A DNA stretch of 64,000 bases from positions 1-64,000 of the forward strand of contig JADNRY010000012.1 in NCBI GenBank assembly GCA_015501585.1, given 5' to 3'. Under the pieces are notes generated by a model. It saw only the letters and a program-made list of their open reading frames with translations. It was not told where the DNA came from and did not search any database. This stretch comes from Rhodocollybia butyracea (taxonomy: Eukaryota > Basidiomycota > Agaricomycetes > Agaricales > Omphalotaceae). Of the stretch, positions 33,240 through 43,900 are shown piece by piece. A program made the translations under genes and the position numbers. Numbering within the stretch: position 1 is the first letter of the stretch; every line of letters starts with the position of its first letter.

Positions 33240-33521
33240 TTGTAAGGATTTAACAGCTCTAGACAGATATCTAGAACTACAAGCAGTAGATGACTGGCGT
33301 CATCTACCGCGAACACAAACTTAACAGCGCCTAATTGCATAGTTACTATGCAAACTAGCGCCTAAATTCCAAGGAAGTATTACTTCCAAATCGGATACAT
33401 TGATCTAAAGATCAATGTATGAGTGGCTGTGTCATAATATGACTGTAACCGATCGCTTCGCCTCGAGGCCGGTTAATAAAAGTAGGAATGTTTTCCAACT
33501 TTTCCTTAATTCTCGACCACC
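33240..33521 (+). other. Non-coding spacer with strong inverted repeats
   Basis: Between pol and the accessory gene lie perfect inverted repeats of 9 bp (33286-33294 with 33299-33307), 8 bp (33335-33342 with 33346-33353) and 11 bp with a 4-nt loop (33395-33405 with 33410-33420). The spacer contains no open frame. Confidence 0.85.
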
Positions 33522-35777
33522 ATGTCTTCTGGCAACGCCAAAGACAAAATGCCTGTAAAACGAGCTATAATCAGTCAGGACGTGTCGCGAAGCGACGAAA
33601 ACAACGACGATGGGTCAAACGACGCCATCATGCACCACCGGAACCACGCCACTCCGCATTCCCTGCCCAGCTGCAAACGCAGCAAGGGCCCGCATTCAAC
33701 GCGACGGGTAATACCGTGCATCATGGTGTGCCTATGGCACAACCTACACTTACAACTGGCTACGCCAGTCAAATATCACAAGTAGGCTGGACATTCCATC
33801 CAAACCTACATTGCGTAATACATGGAGCGGACGGGGTTAGCCCCGCATGCCCTGTATGTAGGGCTTTCATAGACCACGGCTTACAAGCCGTTGGTAACGC
33901 CGACCGAAGTTGGACGGGGCTAGCGAAGATCTGGCGGTTATCACGCGCACAGTATCAACCCACCTGCTGCTCTGCAGCAAGAAGACGCTGAATCAGCGGT
34001 CAACCTAGCTTTGAAACTAGGCGCCGCAAAACGAGACGTCGATAAACTCGACCGTCGCTTGCGTGATACGCAGCGTGACTACAACGATCTGTTACAAGAT
34101 CATCGTGCTCTACAAGTAGAGTACGATAGAATAAGAGATGAGGTCGATGACCTCCGACGAGAAGAAGAGAGTTCTCGACGCGGTCGAGGCTCTCCTCATT
34201 ACAGAGACGCAAGCCAGTCCGGCAAGCGTCGTCGTGTCGAACGATCGCCCTCAGAAGAGAGCGAATACCCAGCAGATGAACCCGCTGGCAATGATTCTGG
34301 ACCTATGGACCAGGATCCCATGACTGCACCAGTTGCAGTTGATACATCCGCCGTCCTGGCACCTGAGGTGCCTGGACCCGTTGCAGAACTACCAGTTCTC
34401 CCTCATAGGAGGGAGGACGGTGGTTACTTCGCGTCTGACCGTTGGGTTAGATATGGCATTGATGCCAACAACGCCGAGGCAAATGACAATCGTCGTTTAC
34501 CCATCCCTATATCAGTGTCCAATGCGCGATCTGTCCAAATGGACAAGTCAACAAAAGCACTTAATCCAACTAATCAGTTGGAGGTAATCTGGTACCTAAG
34601 GTACCTTCGTGATCCTGCCCTAGCCCAGAGATGCGGCGTACCCCGCGGTAGGCTATGGAGGATTCATCATCTCCTCGCAAGTATAATGCGAGAAGTGAAC
34701 AAGATCGATCCATTGGAGCGATCAGAATGGCAACGTTGTCTTGCCACAAATTGGTTCATCGCCGATTTCGTGCGTGAAGCAGCCACGGAACGCGAAGCTC
34801 GAGAAGCACTCGAGCGAGACAATGCTCGTATCGATGACGATACGGCCAATCCAAGCGTGAAACCACGCAAGACTAAAAACAAAGGCAAGGGCAAAGCCCC
34901 AGCCCCGATGCAGATAGTGGTAGAAGGGTCTTATGACACTACTGCCAATATCAATGCGCCTAGTGTGCGCAATCCAACGCGGCTGTCCTCACCTGAGGAA
35001 TGGGCTGCTTACCTCGCTAGCCCCTCTGGGGCTAAAACTCCTTTAGCCGGCGTATACCGGCGCCGTTCTGATAGAGCTATCAGTATGCGTACTCTTCGAG
35101 GACGCATATTGGTAACCTCCCGCAGGCCAACCTTGCCTGCTAATACGCCACCTCATGTTGCTGCGCGATATTATTTGTTGGCGGCTGAAGTTATACTTCG
35201 GCCAAACTATTATAACAATTTGGTCACTAGTGGCCAAATTACTATTGCTACTGGGACACCTGTCCCTCCAATCGCGTTTGACGACTCGTTCAACGCCACC
35301 ATGCTGTCTGTGGCAAGGTTCTTCGCTGAACAAGGACTGACGGTCGCAGACATCGAGGACGCAGCATTTTACGCTGCTAACTGGGTATATTCATACGCAC
35401 CGAGTAACTCGGACGTAATATTCGCCGCTAACGCGTTACGCGCTAGCTTCACTTCAAATGTACGCCTACCATTAGGGTACAACGAAGACTACTGGGTTCC
35501 TGGGGTAGGAATTGTTCCTGGCCCCACACAAGTTATAAATGCACACATTCATAACAACGCTGTTTCAAATACAGCATCTTCAAGCAACACTGGGGCAGTC
35601 GCTACCCCAACTACATCCGCAACGACAACGTCGTTTGCACATAACGCCACCCCCGTCGTGGCAAACAATTCAGCCAGCATTGCATCCTCTGCTGCAGTGC
35701 CCGCTACATCCACCGCTCCTTCCAACGAAGCAGCACCTATGTCCGCTGAAGCCGTTCAGCAGATGGATGAGACATGA
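33522..35777 (+). CDS. Element B accessory protein: CxxC motif, coiled coil, helical domain
   Basis: The ATG at 33522 (context ccaccATG) opens MSSGNAKDKMPVKRAIISQD. Two frame changes (near 33660 and 33950) are needed to read on through WTFHPNLHCVIHGADGV, PACPVCRAFIDHGLQ (Cys/His pairs that could bind zinc), and then a coiled coil (AAKRDVDKLDRRLRDTQRDY, VEYDRIRDEVDDLRREEES). A basic patch (GKRRRVERS), a helical domain (NQLEVIWYLRYLRDPALAQR, LERDNARI), a KTKNKGKGK patch, a second helical domain and a Ser/Thr/Ala-rich tail follow. The last 588 codons are uninterrupted. I do not recognise the family. Its position after integrase suggests an accessory role in the element's life cycle. Confidence 0.6.
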
Positions 35778-35880
35778 GCCTTGAAGGATATGCCAACCTT
35801 CGAGGCGCCCCGCGTTACGCCAACGCTGGAGTCTCCTATCCATCTAGATCATCGCCTCGCTTCTGCGAAGCTTGTCTTGC

Positions 35881-35888
35881 GGGGAGGG
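35881..35888 (+). other. Polypurine tract of element B
   Basis: GGGGAGGG directly abuts the 3' LTR, the expected position for priming of plus-strand DNA. Confidence 0.7.
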
Positions 35889-36088
35889 TGTAACGGCTAC
35901 GCCGTTACTGGTCTTAAGGCGCTGCGTCGCCATCTAATTTCTTTATATTCAAATATATTCAATTTTCTATATACTGCATACCGTATGACTTACATAAGTA
36001 AGTCTTCTTTTATACTGGTACACTACATGCTATAAAGCTTGTCGTGTTCACTCGTGTGATTTAAGCAACGCCTCGTAGAGGCCTTACA
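35889..36088 (+). repeat. Element B 3' LTR, 200 bp
   Basis: It starts TGTAACGG and ends CCTTACA, with inverted termini TGTAA/TTACA. It contains the hairpins GTAACGG...CCGTTAC (35890-35908), GACTTAC/GTAAGTC and GCCTC/GAGGC. Its first 90 or so bases match 15046-15132. Confidence 0.85.
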
Positions 36089-36882
36089 CTTCAGAAATTT
36101 GGCTGGATGGTCATCTCACTGATATTGCATACCAGACTAGAGGGGATAGTCAGTGGGTAAACTCAGTGAAGGCATTGCGCATAGGTAGCAAGCCAACAAA
36201 TGTATTATATAGTCAGTGCACTTAGGAAGTATGAAACCTCCACATACAGATATGTACAGTATTAGTAAGTTGGTGAAGTCAGTACACTAAGTCCGTGAAT
36301 GAGGTCCGTGGTCAGTACACCCGATTAGGGAATGTAAGATAGGAGTTGCCGGATGCCGGTATAAGTGATGACTATAATGATATTACTAAGTGATCCTGTG
36401 ACTTTTGGGAGGGGGAGGGGGATCCCCCGGCCGCAGTCATACGGTTGTTCTCCCACAGGAGAGCCTGGTAGCCCATCAAATGTGCTGAGCGCTTGAATGC
36501 TTATCTTGTTTATGAATGTGACCATTGTCATTGCCACTGACCACTGTCATTATGACAGTGGTCTTCATGAACCTCTTTGCTTCTCCGGAGCCATCTTATT
36601 TTGGGACTGGCCAATCGTGCCATTCAATGCTATTCTCTACCATGTAAACTGCAGGATTGAGTACCTGACTTTTCAACTTTAACATGCACAACCTGACCGC
36701 ATGGTCCTTGAAAGCTGAAGGTGCGATAGCATGTGGTCTAATCCACGGGAGCCTGAGTAATATTGTTTATCTATTTCTAGTCGCACGCAGGATTGAGTAT
36801 GAGAATCAGCTAGAATCAGCTCTCATGCCCGACATTAAATACGCACACTAGATGAGTCGAATGCTCAAGGTGTTCCAGTACC
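36089..36882. other. Intergenic region upstream of the protease gene
   Basis: No open frame or repeat family is supported. It contains a G-rich stretch (about 36407-36421) and TG/CA-rich short repeats. Confidence 0.4.
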
Positions 36883-36890
36883 TATAAATA
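36883..36890 (+). promoter_or_regulatory. TATA box of the aspartic protease gene
   Basis: TATAAATA lies 40 bp upstream of the ATG at 36931, on the coding strand. Confidence 0.55.
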
Positions 36891-36930
36891 CTACTCCACC
36901 TTATCTCTGGATGATTTTACCCAGCCCCTC

Positions 36931-38634
36931 ATGGTACTTTCACGCACCTTCTGCAGCCTTGCTGTACTTCTCGGCGCTGCCAGCGCGACGCCCGCCGTGA
37001 AGCGTCATGTCTCTGACGTTGCTCCACGAACAGACACCTCTCCTATCCCTGCTGCCGAATTCTCTGTAGCGATTACAGCGTCTGTCCCCCGAACCAAGGC
37101 GAAAAAATTCCTCATGCAGTCTTTACGAGCCAGTCAAGCGGCTCGAGCAGGGAAAACCTTCACCGGCACGGTTGCAGGGTCCGATTTTGATGAAGAGTAT
37201 CTTACGAACGTTACTGTTGGAACTCAAGAGTTCCAGCTCATAGTTGATACTGGAAGGTACAATTTAAACTAGGCGTTTGTGCCAGCCCAAATTCACTCCA
37301 TCTTAGTTCTGACACATGGGTCCCGGAGACAGGATTTTCTTGCTTCAACCTTGAAAATCAACCTGTACCCCAATCCACATGCGCTTTCGGTACTGGGGGA
37401 TTCAACACTGATACTCCGCATTTCAAGGTCGATCCGGACGTCAACTTCAACATCACCTACGGAGATGGTGAATTCCTCACGGGAACAGCTGGTTTTACCA
37501 CCATCACTGTCGCAGGTATGGCTGTGGCCAATCAGGAAATCGGTATTGCCGTCAATGCTGCATGGGAAGGCGATGGAATCAATACTGGGTTAATGGGACT
37601 TGCTTCACCGAATTTGACAAGTATCTACGAAGGCACCAATCCCAGTGCTGACGAGTTCCCCCAAACACAAATTCCCTACAATCCTGTCTTCTATTCCGCT
37701 GTTCAACAAGGGCTGGTGTCGAACCCATGTAAGTTGTGTGCTTTATCAGCTTGGACATGTTTTGATGATGGCCTTTAGTCTTTTCCGTTGCGCTTGACCG
37801 TGGCTCTTTCCAGGCCGAGAATAATTCCCTGTTTGACCCGAACCTTGGATTTATTTCTTTTGGTGGAATCGCCCCAGTCGCCGTCACAAACACACATGTG
37901 ACGGTACCACTTCAGGGATACGATGCGGCAACTTTCCTTCCTGAAAACGGCACCGATGTCACGTACTTTTACTACACGGTAGATGTTGAATCGATGTCCT
38001 TTGCCGGCAACAAAAAAGTTTTCGGGACAACAAATAGTGAGTGCGAGTTCTTCGACCTTGCTGGTGCTTTTCTATAACTCATTGAAACAGACATAATCCT
38101 CGACACGGGAACAACCCTTGCGTATGTTCCAACTGAAGTTGCCAACGCATTTGCAGCTGCATTTGACCCGCCAGCTGTTATCGACGAAGACGAAGGAGTT
38201 TACGTTACCTTATGTTCTGCCACCGTTCCCGAATTCACCGTAAATATTGGCGGTGTAACGTTTACTGTCGACCCGGCGGACAACCTATTCCCTCTGGGTG
38301 AATCCGATGAGGAAGGTAATGCTTTGTGCGGAAGTGGAACTTTTGGTCAGTTGAATTTCATTACACGACGAGATGCATACTCATTTCATTCAAATCAAGA
38401 TGGGGGCCCACCGGAGGAAGGAAATGTCTTCATTTTGTGAGTACTATTCACCGTGTTGGGATGAGCTACCTGACGCACGTTATCTTTCGCAGGGGCGACA
38501 CGTTCTTACACAATGTCGTGGTCACATTCAACATTGAGTCGAAAGAAGTGACACTTACGCAGCGAGCTCCGTACACCAGTGGGGGTGGTGGACTCCGTCG
38601 TCCTCCTGCTGCAGTTATCCAACGTAATTTGTAG
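36931..38634 (+). CDS. Secreted pepsin-like aspartic protease (family A1)
   Basis: Six exons (36931-37256, 37307-37728, 37779-38036, 38091-38345, 38400-38436, 38493-38634) give 479 residues with all junctions in phase. A signal peptide (MVLSRTFCSLAVLLGAASA) is followed by a propeptide with a KR processing site. The two catalytic motifs are VDTGSSDTWV, created across intron 1, and LDTGTTLAYVP near the start of exon 4. ITYGDGE matches the flap region of the N-terminal lobe. The fold and length fit fungal secreted A1 proteases that digest protein outside the cell or in the vacuole. The C-terminus is Gly/Arg/Pro-rich without a GPI signal. A TATA box lies 40 bp upstream. Element B's LTR ends about 840 bp upstream. 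Confidence 0.9.
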
Positions 38635-38923
38635 GATCTATGTTTTATAGTCCAACTTGGAAAAGAAAATCAATGTAAATTGTGTTACCCATGTATATCC
38701 TGTTGTACAGGTGGCTAAGAAAATAACGAGAGCAGATACTTTATCCAGATACTGGTCAGTCAAAGAAACGTCAAATCACGACTACCTTTGATATCTACTT
38801 ATACACGGATGAACGGGGTGGTATGTTTATTTTGATTCCTGGTTTTACAGCAGGTACGCATGCATACAGTGGATCATACTGCACGCTAGATAAGATATAT
38901 TCGATTGTCACCAGCCTCTTATC
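38635..38923. other. Convergent 3' region
   Basis: This is the space between the 3' ends of the protease (plus) and reductase (minus) genes. It is AT-rich with no open frame. Confidence 0.5.
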
Positions 38924-40254
38924 TCACCACCCCCGGGCTTCGTAGTCGGCAAATGTGTCCTTCAGCGTCTCCTCCTTGGTGCGGTATTTGATACCTAGGA
39001 TCCGATCAGCCTTTGAGGTATCGTAGTTGATCTGGTACATCACATCGCCGCCTGTACTATCAGACAGAGGGACACCTCTCGGAAGATTGGTATGGGAAGG
39101 AAGATGAGTAGGTGCAATGGAGTAGGCAATATCAACTATGAATTGATTCAAAAACAGGCCGAAAAGACTTCAATGCAACTTACGCCAATCCTGCCAGACA
39201 ACAGACCCGGCGCTGACAATCAGTCTTTCGTTTGCAGCTTCTTCCTTCTGCAACGCCGCTACATGCGCCTCTGCTACGTCCCGTACGTCCACCCAAGAGT
39301 TACCATTGGTACGTAGGACTTGGGGTGCTTTCTCTCCCGGCGCGACGACAAAGCTGTAAAACTGCCCAGTGGACAAGTTGAGCGCAGAGACGGTGGAAAC
39401 GTCGTGTATGACGGGACCAAAAACCTAGTAGCTGAATATTGAGCAACAGGAAGACAAAAGCTAGTTAGGATAACATACGAACGGAGGATTGATGACTACT
39501 AAATCCCAGTTAATACTAGCTTTGTTTTCTTCTAAAAATTTCCATGCCGCTTAACAGAATTCAATCGATCTTTATACCAGGTACATGAACCAAGTTCTCA
39601 CCTCGTTCAGCCAAAACCTTGCTTGCTCGATACTTGGTAATCGGTGCTGCATTCTTACCATCCCGTTCGGACATCTCTACGGCCTGATCATTCCAGTTGC
39701 TTTCATTGAATATTCTCGGTTCGGGATGAACACTGAGGACCGCCCCGCAAGACGAAGTGAAAACGATCCGTTGAACGTCCCTGCCGTGGTAGAGAGCACT
39801 TTTGAGGATACTCACGGTGCCTAGAACGGCAGGTCGGATAAGCTCTAACTTGGGTTGAGTGGCTATCTCATACAGTAGGATTGTATCAGTACATACCTTG
39901 TGGTTCCAACTCTGTGCTAAATGTGACAGGTGAAGCGGTATGTTCAATAGCATCCACTCCCTTCACAGCTTCATCGAACGCACCATCCTAGTGCATGAGT
40001 CAGCTTCAGCATTTACAAGAAGATATCTATGTCAGCCAGTCAACCTTTACGATATCCGACACTATACAAAACTCGAAACGATCCCCATATCCAAACTTTT
40101 CATAGATTTCCTTCAAACGGTTTCCTTTCTCTTGGGTTCTAACGGTCCCTCTCACGTCATATCCTTTCTCCAATAGATTCCGGACAATCCATGCAGCGAT
40201 GTAGCCATTTGCACCAGTGACGAGGACCTTGCTTCCGTGGGCGACAGTGGGCAT
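38924..40254 (-). CDS. NAD(P)-dependent reductase of the Gre2 / dihydroflavonol-4-reductase type
   Basis: Six exons (40254-40045, 39987-39897, 39844-39602, 39549-39479, 39424-39184, 39135-38924) give 355 residues in continuous frame. The N-terminal Rossmann motif is VLVTGANGYIAAWIV (residues 10-24), followed by VRGTVR, a cofactor-selecting arginine loop. TSSCGAV and YRASK supply the Ser, Tyr and Lys of the extended short-chain dehydrogenase active site. WDLVVINPPFVFGP and the DVRDVAEAHVAAL segment are typical of this subfamily. Members reduce carbonyl groups of small metabolites such as methylglyoxal, aldehydes and ketones using NADPH in the cytosol. The exact substrate cannot be read from sequence. 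Confidence 0.88.
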
Positions 40255-40928
40255 TGCCTACTTGCGTTGTCCCTTCCTACTTTTTCCAGATCCGTGAAAC
40301 TGGGAGATAAAGATAAAGATACTATGGGAATGCTGACCCATAATATCGACGGAATCATCTAATGATAACTCAGCGCTCATGCTAGTTAGCCTGCATCATC
40401 GGCAAAGGTACCAGTACTTACTACATTGCAAAAGAGGTCCGATAAACCATAATGTGTTGCAGAAGAAGTTCCTTCTCAGTATACATAACAGATTGTGACG
40501 GAAAACAACGAAATGGCTTTTATTGATAAAACCATTCTGGCAACATGGTCATAATGAGAATTGAGCAAGGTAGTGATGATTTGTTGCCTGATACCAGAAA
40601 TACAAAATTACTTGGATATTGGATAAATAGTATAGCGAACACGACAGAAGCAGATAGAGTGTAAAGGTAAAACAATAACAACGAACAGGAGAGACAGAGA
40701 TAAAGACACTATAATTTTCCCCGACCCAGCCCAAACCAGACATTCAACGAAATGGAAAAAGATTGAGAGGAAAGTGAGGATACAGGAAGATAAGTGAGAG
40801 AGATGAAAAAAAGAAAGAAAAAATAAACGAAAGCAAATAAGAATACGACTGTCACATCGTTAGCAACATAACTTCTTGGATTCACCTGAAAAAAACAGCA
40901 CTCACAAAAAGCACACACACTAACATCA
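40255..40928. other. Intergenic: reductase promoter and 3' end of the SET3-like gene
   Basis: An AT-rich stretch with no supportable gene. Confidence 0.5.
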
Positions 40929-43900
40929 CTATCGCCCCCATCCCCCGCCACCGCCATCTCTCGCCCTGATTCTCTGCCCACTATTCCAATGCTGCTCCCT
41001 ATCCCTGTCTCGATCCTTCACAAAGTCGTGCCCTCCACGATCTCGGAATCGGTCTCTATCCCGAGCATCATATGGAGTACTGCGAGGGATATACCCAGTA
41101 CCTGTACGAGAGAGTCCGACCTGATATCCGCCTCCCCCACCACTACCACCACTACCACCAGTCGTATGGTGCTGTTGATGTGGATTTTGGTGGTGCTGAT
41201 GCTGATGCTGCTGTTGTGCCTGCTGCTGCTGCAACTGCCGAAGCGCACGTGGCCCTGAAGGAGGTGTACGGCCTAATGCGGGATTAGCAGGAGTTGGTGT
41301 CAGAGTCGGAATTGATGAAGCGGATGCCGTTGTGGGTGGTTGTGGAGGGATGGCTGAGGGTGGTGAGGTGCTGACGCCACCACTGAGACTGAGATTACGC
41401 ATGGGAGGACTGCCATGAGAAGTAGTCACGGAGGGCGACCGAGCAGCGAAAGAGCGTGGCTGTGTCGGTGGTGTTCGGGATCGTGATTCGTTGGGTAACG
41501 TCGGGTCCAAGAACTTGAACGGCCGAGGAGGAAAAGACGGCGATGGGGATGTGGCAGACGAAGTTGCGAGTTTTGTATTTGAAGTTAAACCCACGTATTG
41601 ATGAGCATTGTTGTTATCTTCGATTTCGCCATCCTCTTGAGTAGGTCTACGGGAATACTTGTAGAGGTCAGACGATAACCCGTTGGGTGGTGAGCCAGCA
41701 GAACCAGAAAAGTCAAGGGGATATTGAGGAAAAGTTTGACTGCTAGCTGAGTTGGATGTAGCGAAGGAGGACGCAGGATTCAGGTTGAAATTGGGGATGT
41801 TTGGTGACGCGGTCAGGACAGCTGGTACAGGCTTTGAAACAAAGCCGTTAACCAGGGTTGCAAACCCACCATTGTCAGTGGCAAGAACAGCGGTGGCAGC
41901 GGAAAGCTCATTCCCATTCCCATTCACCATCGCCAACCTCTGCGTCATCAATTTGTTCAGCGTCTCTGAAGCCTTCATGATCACATCCACATCAGACTGG
42001 GAAGGCTTTCGCTCTCGCTCCTGTCCTTCAACTTTCCATTCAGTGGGACCGGCATTGGGGAAGAATGGGACTTGGGGAGAAACAGTAGGCCAAATGGAAT
42101 GAGGAGGGTCATCGTCGATTGTCTTGCTGCTCTCCATGGCCATAGTAACATCCTCTGCACTGTGTGCATCTTCTCCGTTCTCGACACTTGGTACTGCAAT
42201 CGGAATCGGAACAATTACGTGTTCCTTTTCCTGTTCCTCCCCGACATCCTTCTCCAGTTTCTTATCTCCAACATTCTCTACAACATTATCTCCCACCTTC
42301 CCCCTCTCTTCTTTCTCCCTCTCCTCCTTCTCCCGTTGCTCCTCCTCCTTCTGACGCCTCTTACGCATCGCGAAATCTTTGAGTGACATCTTGACTTTTG
42401 ATGGTGCTGGTGTTGGTGTCGACGGAGTCAGATTTGGAGCGAGAGAAATTGTGGGAGTTTGGGGTGTCAGACTTTCGAGTAGTGACGGAATTTCGGTCGG
42501 AGCGGAACCTGTAGAATGATCTGTTAGAGTATTTCGAAACGGAACGAGTATACATACCGTCATCTTCACCATAAACACGATCAGAAGGCGGTGGTACATC
42601 TGCATTTGGATTGGCGTCGCCGTTTTCTTGAAAAATAGACCATTTAGTGAAATCGAATAAAAAATAGAAACGAAGAAAAAACACACCTAACACAACAGGC
42701 TCCCTGTCCCTCTCCTTATGCTCCTTCTCCCGCCCTCTCTCGTCTTCTACATCTTCTCTTGGCGTCGCAGGCGAAATATTCCCCAAAGCCGTCGCCGGCG
42801 ACTGCGGCGACATTGACGTCGAGTGTTCGAGGTCCGGGATGTCGCGAGTAGGAGTAGGAGTCCGAGTAGGGCGAGTAACACCTAGAGTTGGATGTGGATA
42901 TGGTACATGCTTAGACGTAAGCGTAGGGGTAAGAGAAGTAGAAGAAGAAACAGGGGTAGAGGAGATAGAATCGGGTTGAGGATGAGGATAAGGATGCGCA
43001 ATGATCTCATCTGGATCTGCATTCATCATACCTACATCCTCATCCCTCTTACTATCACCTGTGGAATCACAACTCGAACGATGCTCATGATCAGGAGGAG
43101 CCGAATGTGCGGGTAACGAAATCAATCCCTCAACTGGTGAAGAGAGCGGGGAGGATAAAGGAGATGACGATGAAGTTGAATTTGAATACTCCTTGCGTGC
43201 CCGCGCTGCCATCGAGGATACTGTCAACGATTCGTGTCTTGTCAAGGTCGCGGTCATCGAGAAAGAAGGCGTAGTGGAAGGAGCAGCTTGTGACGACTCG
43301 GAAGCCGTTACAGAAGGTACAACTCGCGGTGACGACAAAGCATACCCAGATCGATACTCAGGATTAGAACTCTGCTGCGTCGACTTCGGCGAAGCAACCC
43401 ACGGTGGAATGCCATTGTCGTCGAGGTTCTGGGGTTGAGCTCGGGTTGGAGGCGTTGATGGAGACAGGGATACCGGAGCGATACACTCGGGATGTGGAGT
43501 AGTTGTTTCTGCTCCTCTTTCCCCTCTCGCTCCTTCCTTTTCTTCAACCTGCATCCCCACAACCATACCATCATCAATTTGCATGGCATCATCATCAATA
43601 CGAGAACCATCCACCTCATCCATCATCTCCTGCTTGACGCGTAGACTCTTTGTGACCCTCTTTGTGACCCTCTTCTTACCACCATCGAGAGACCTCTGCC
43701 TGCTCTGCTTGGGAGTACTTTTCTGAAGCGGAGTACGCCCCATACTTGGATATCCTCTATATCCGTTATCGTGATCCTCATCGTCCAGCTCATCGACCTC
43801 AACTTCGGCCTCTTCCTCACCGTTCCCGTTCCCGTTCCCAGCATCCCCGTTCGCATACAGTGGTAAAGACGGTGACGCAGACGAAATTGAACCCCTCTCC

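Larger units (their letters stand above)
24470..36088 (+). mobile_element. Ty3/gypsy LTR retrotransposon B, saturated with hairpins
   Basis: The order is gag (24680-27439), a non-coding repeat-rich region (27600-28690), protease (28689-29408), RT/RNaseH/integrase (to 33239), an accessory gene (33522-35777), a purine tract and a 200-bp 3' LTR (35889-36088, TGTAA...TTACA). The whole internal region is filled with perfect inverted repeats. pol is open for 1,096 codons; gag and the accessory gene carry frame changes. Its 5' LTR is represented only by 15046-15132, left of element A. The bases flanking the outer ends (gccac and cttca) are not a target-site duplication. Confidence 0.88.

Noticed and set aside
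36402..36426. G-quadruplex candidate
   Set aside because: Only three G runs are present. The fourth would require splitting a run, so support is weak.
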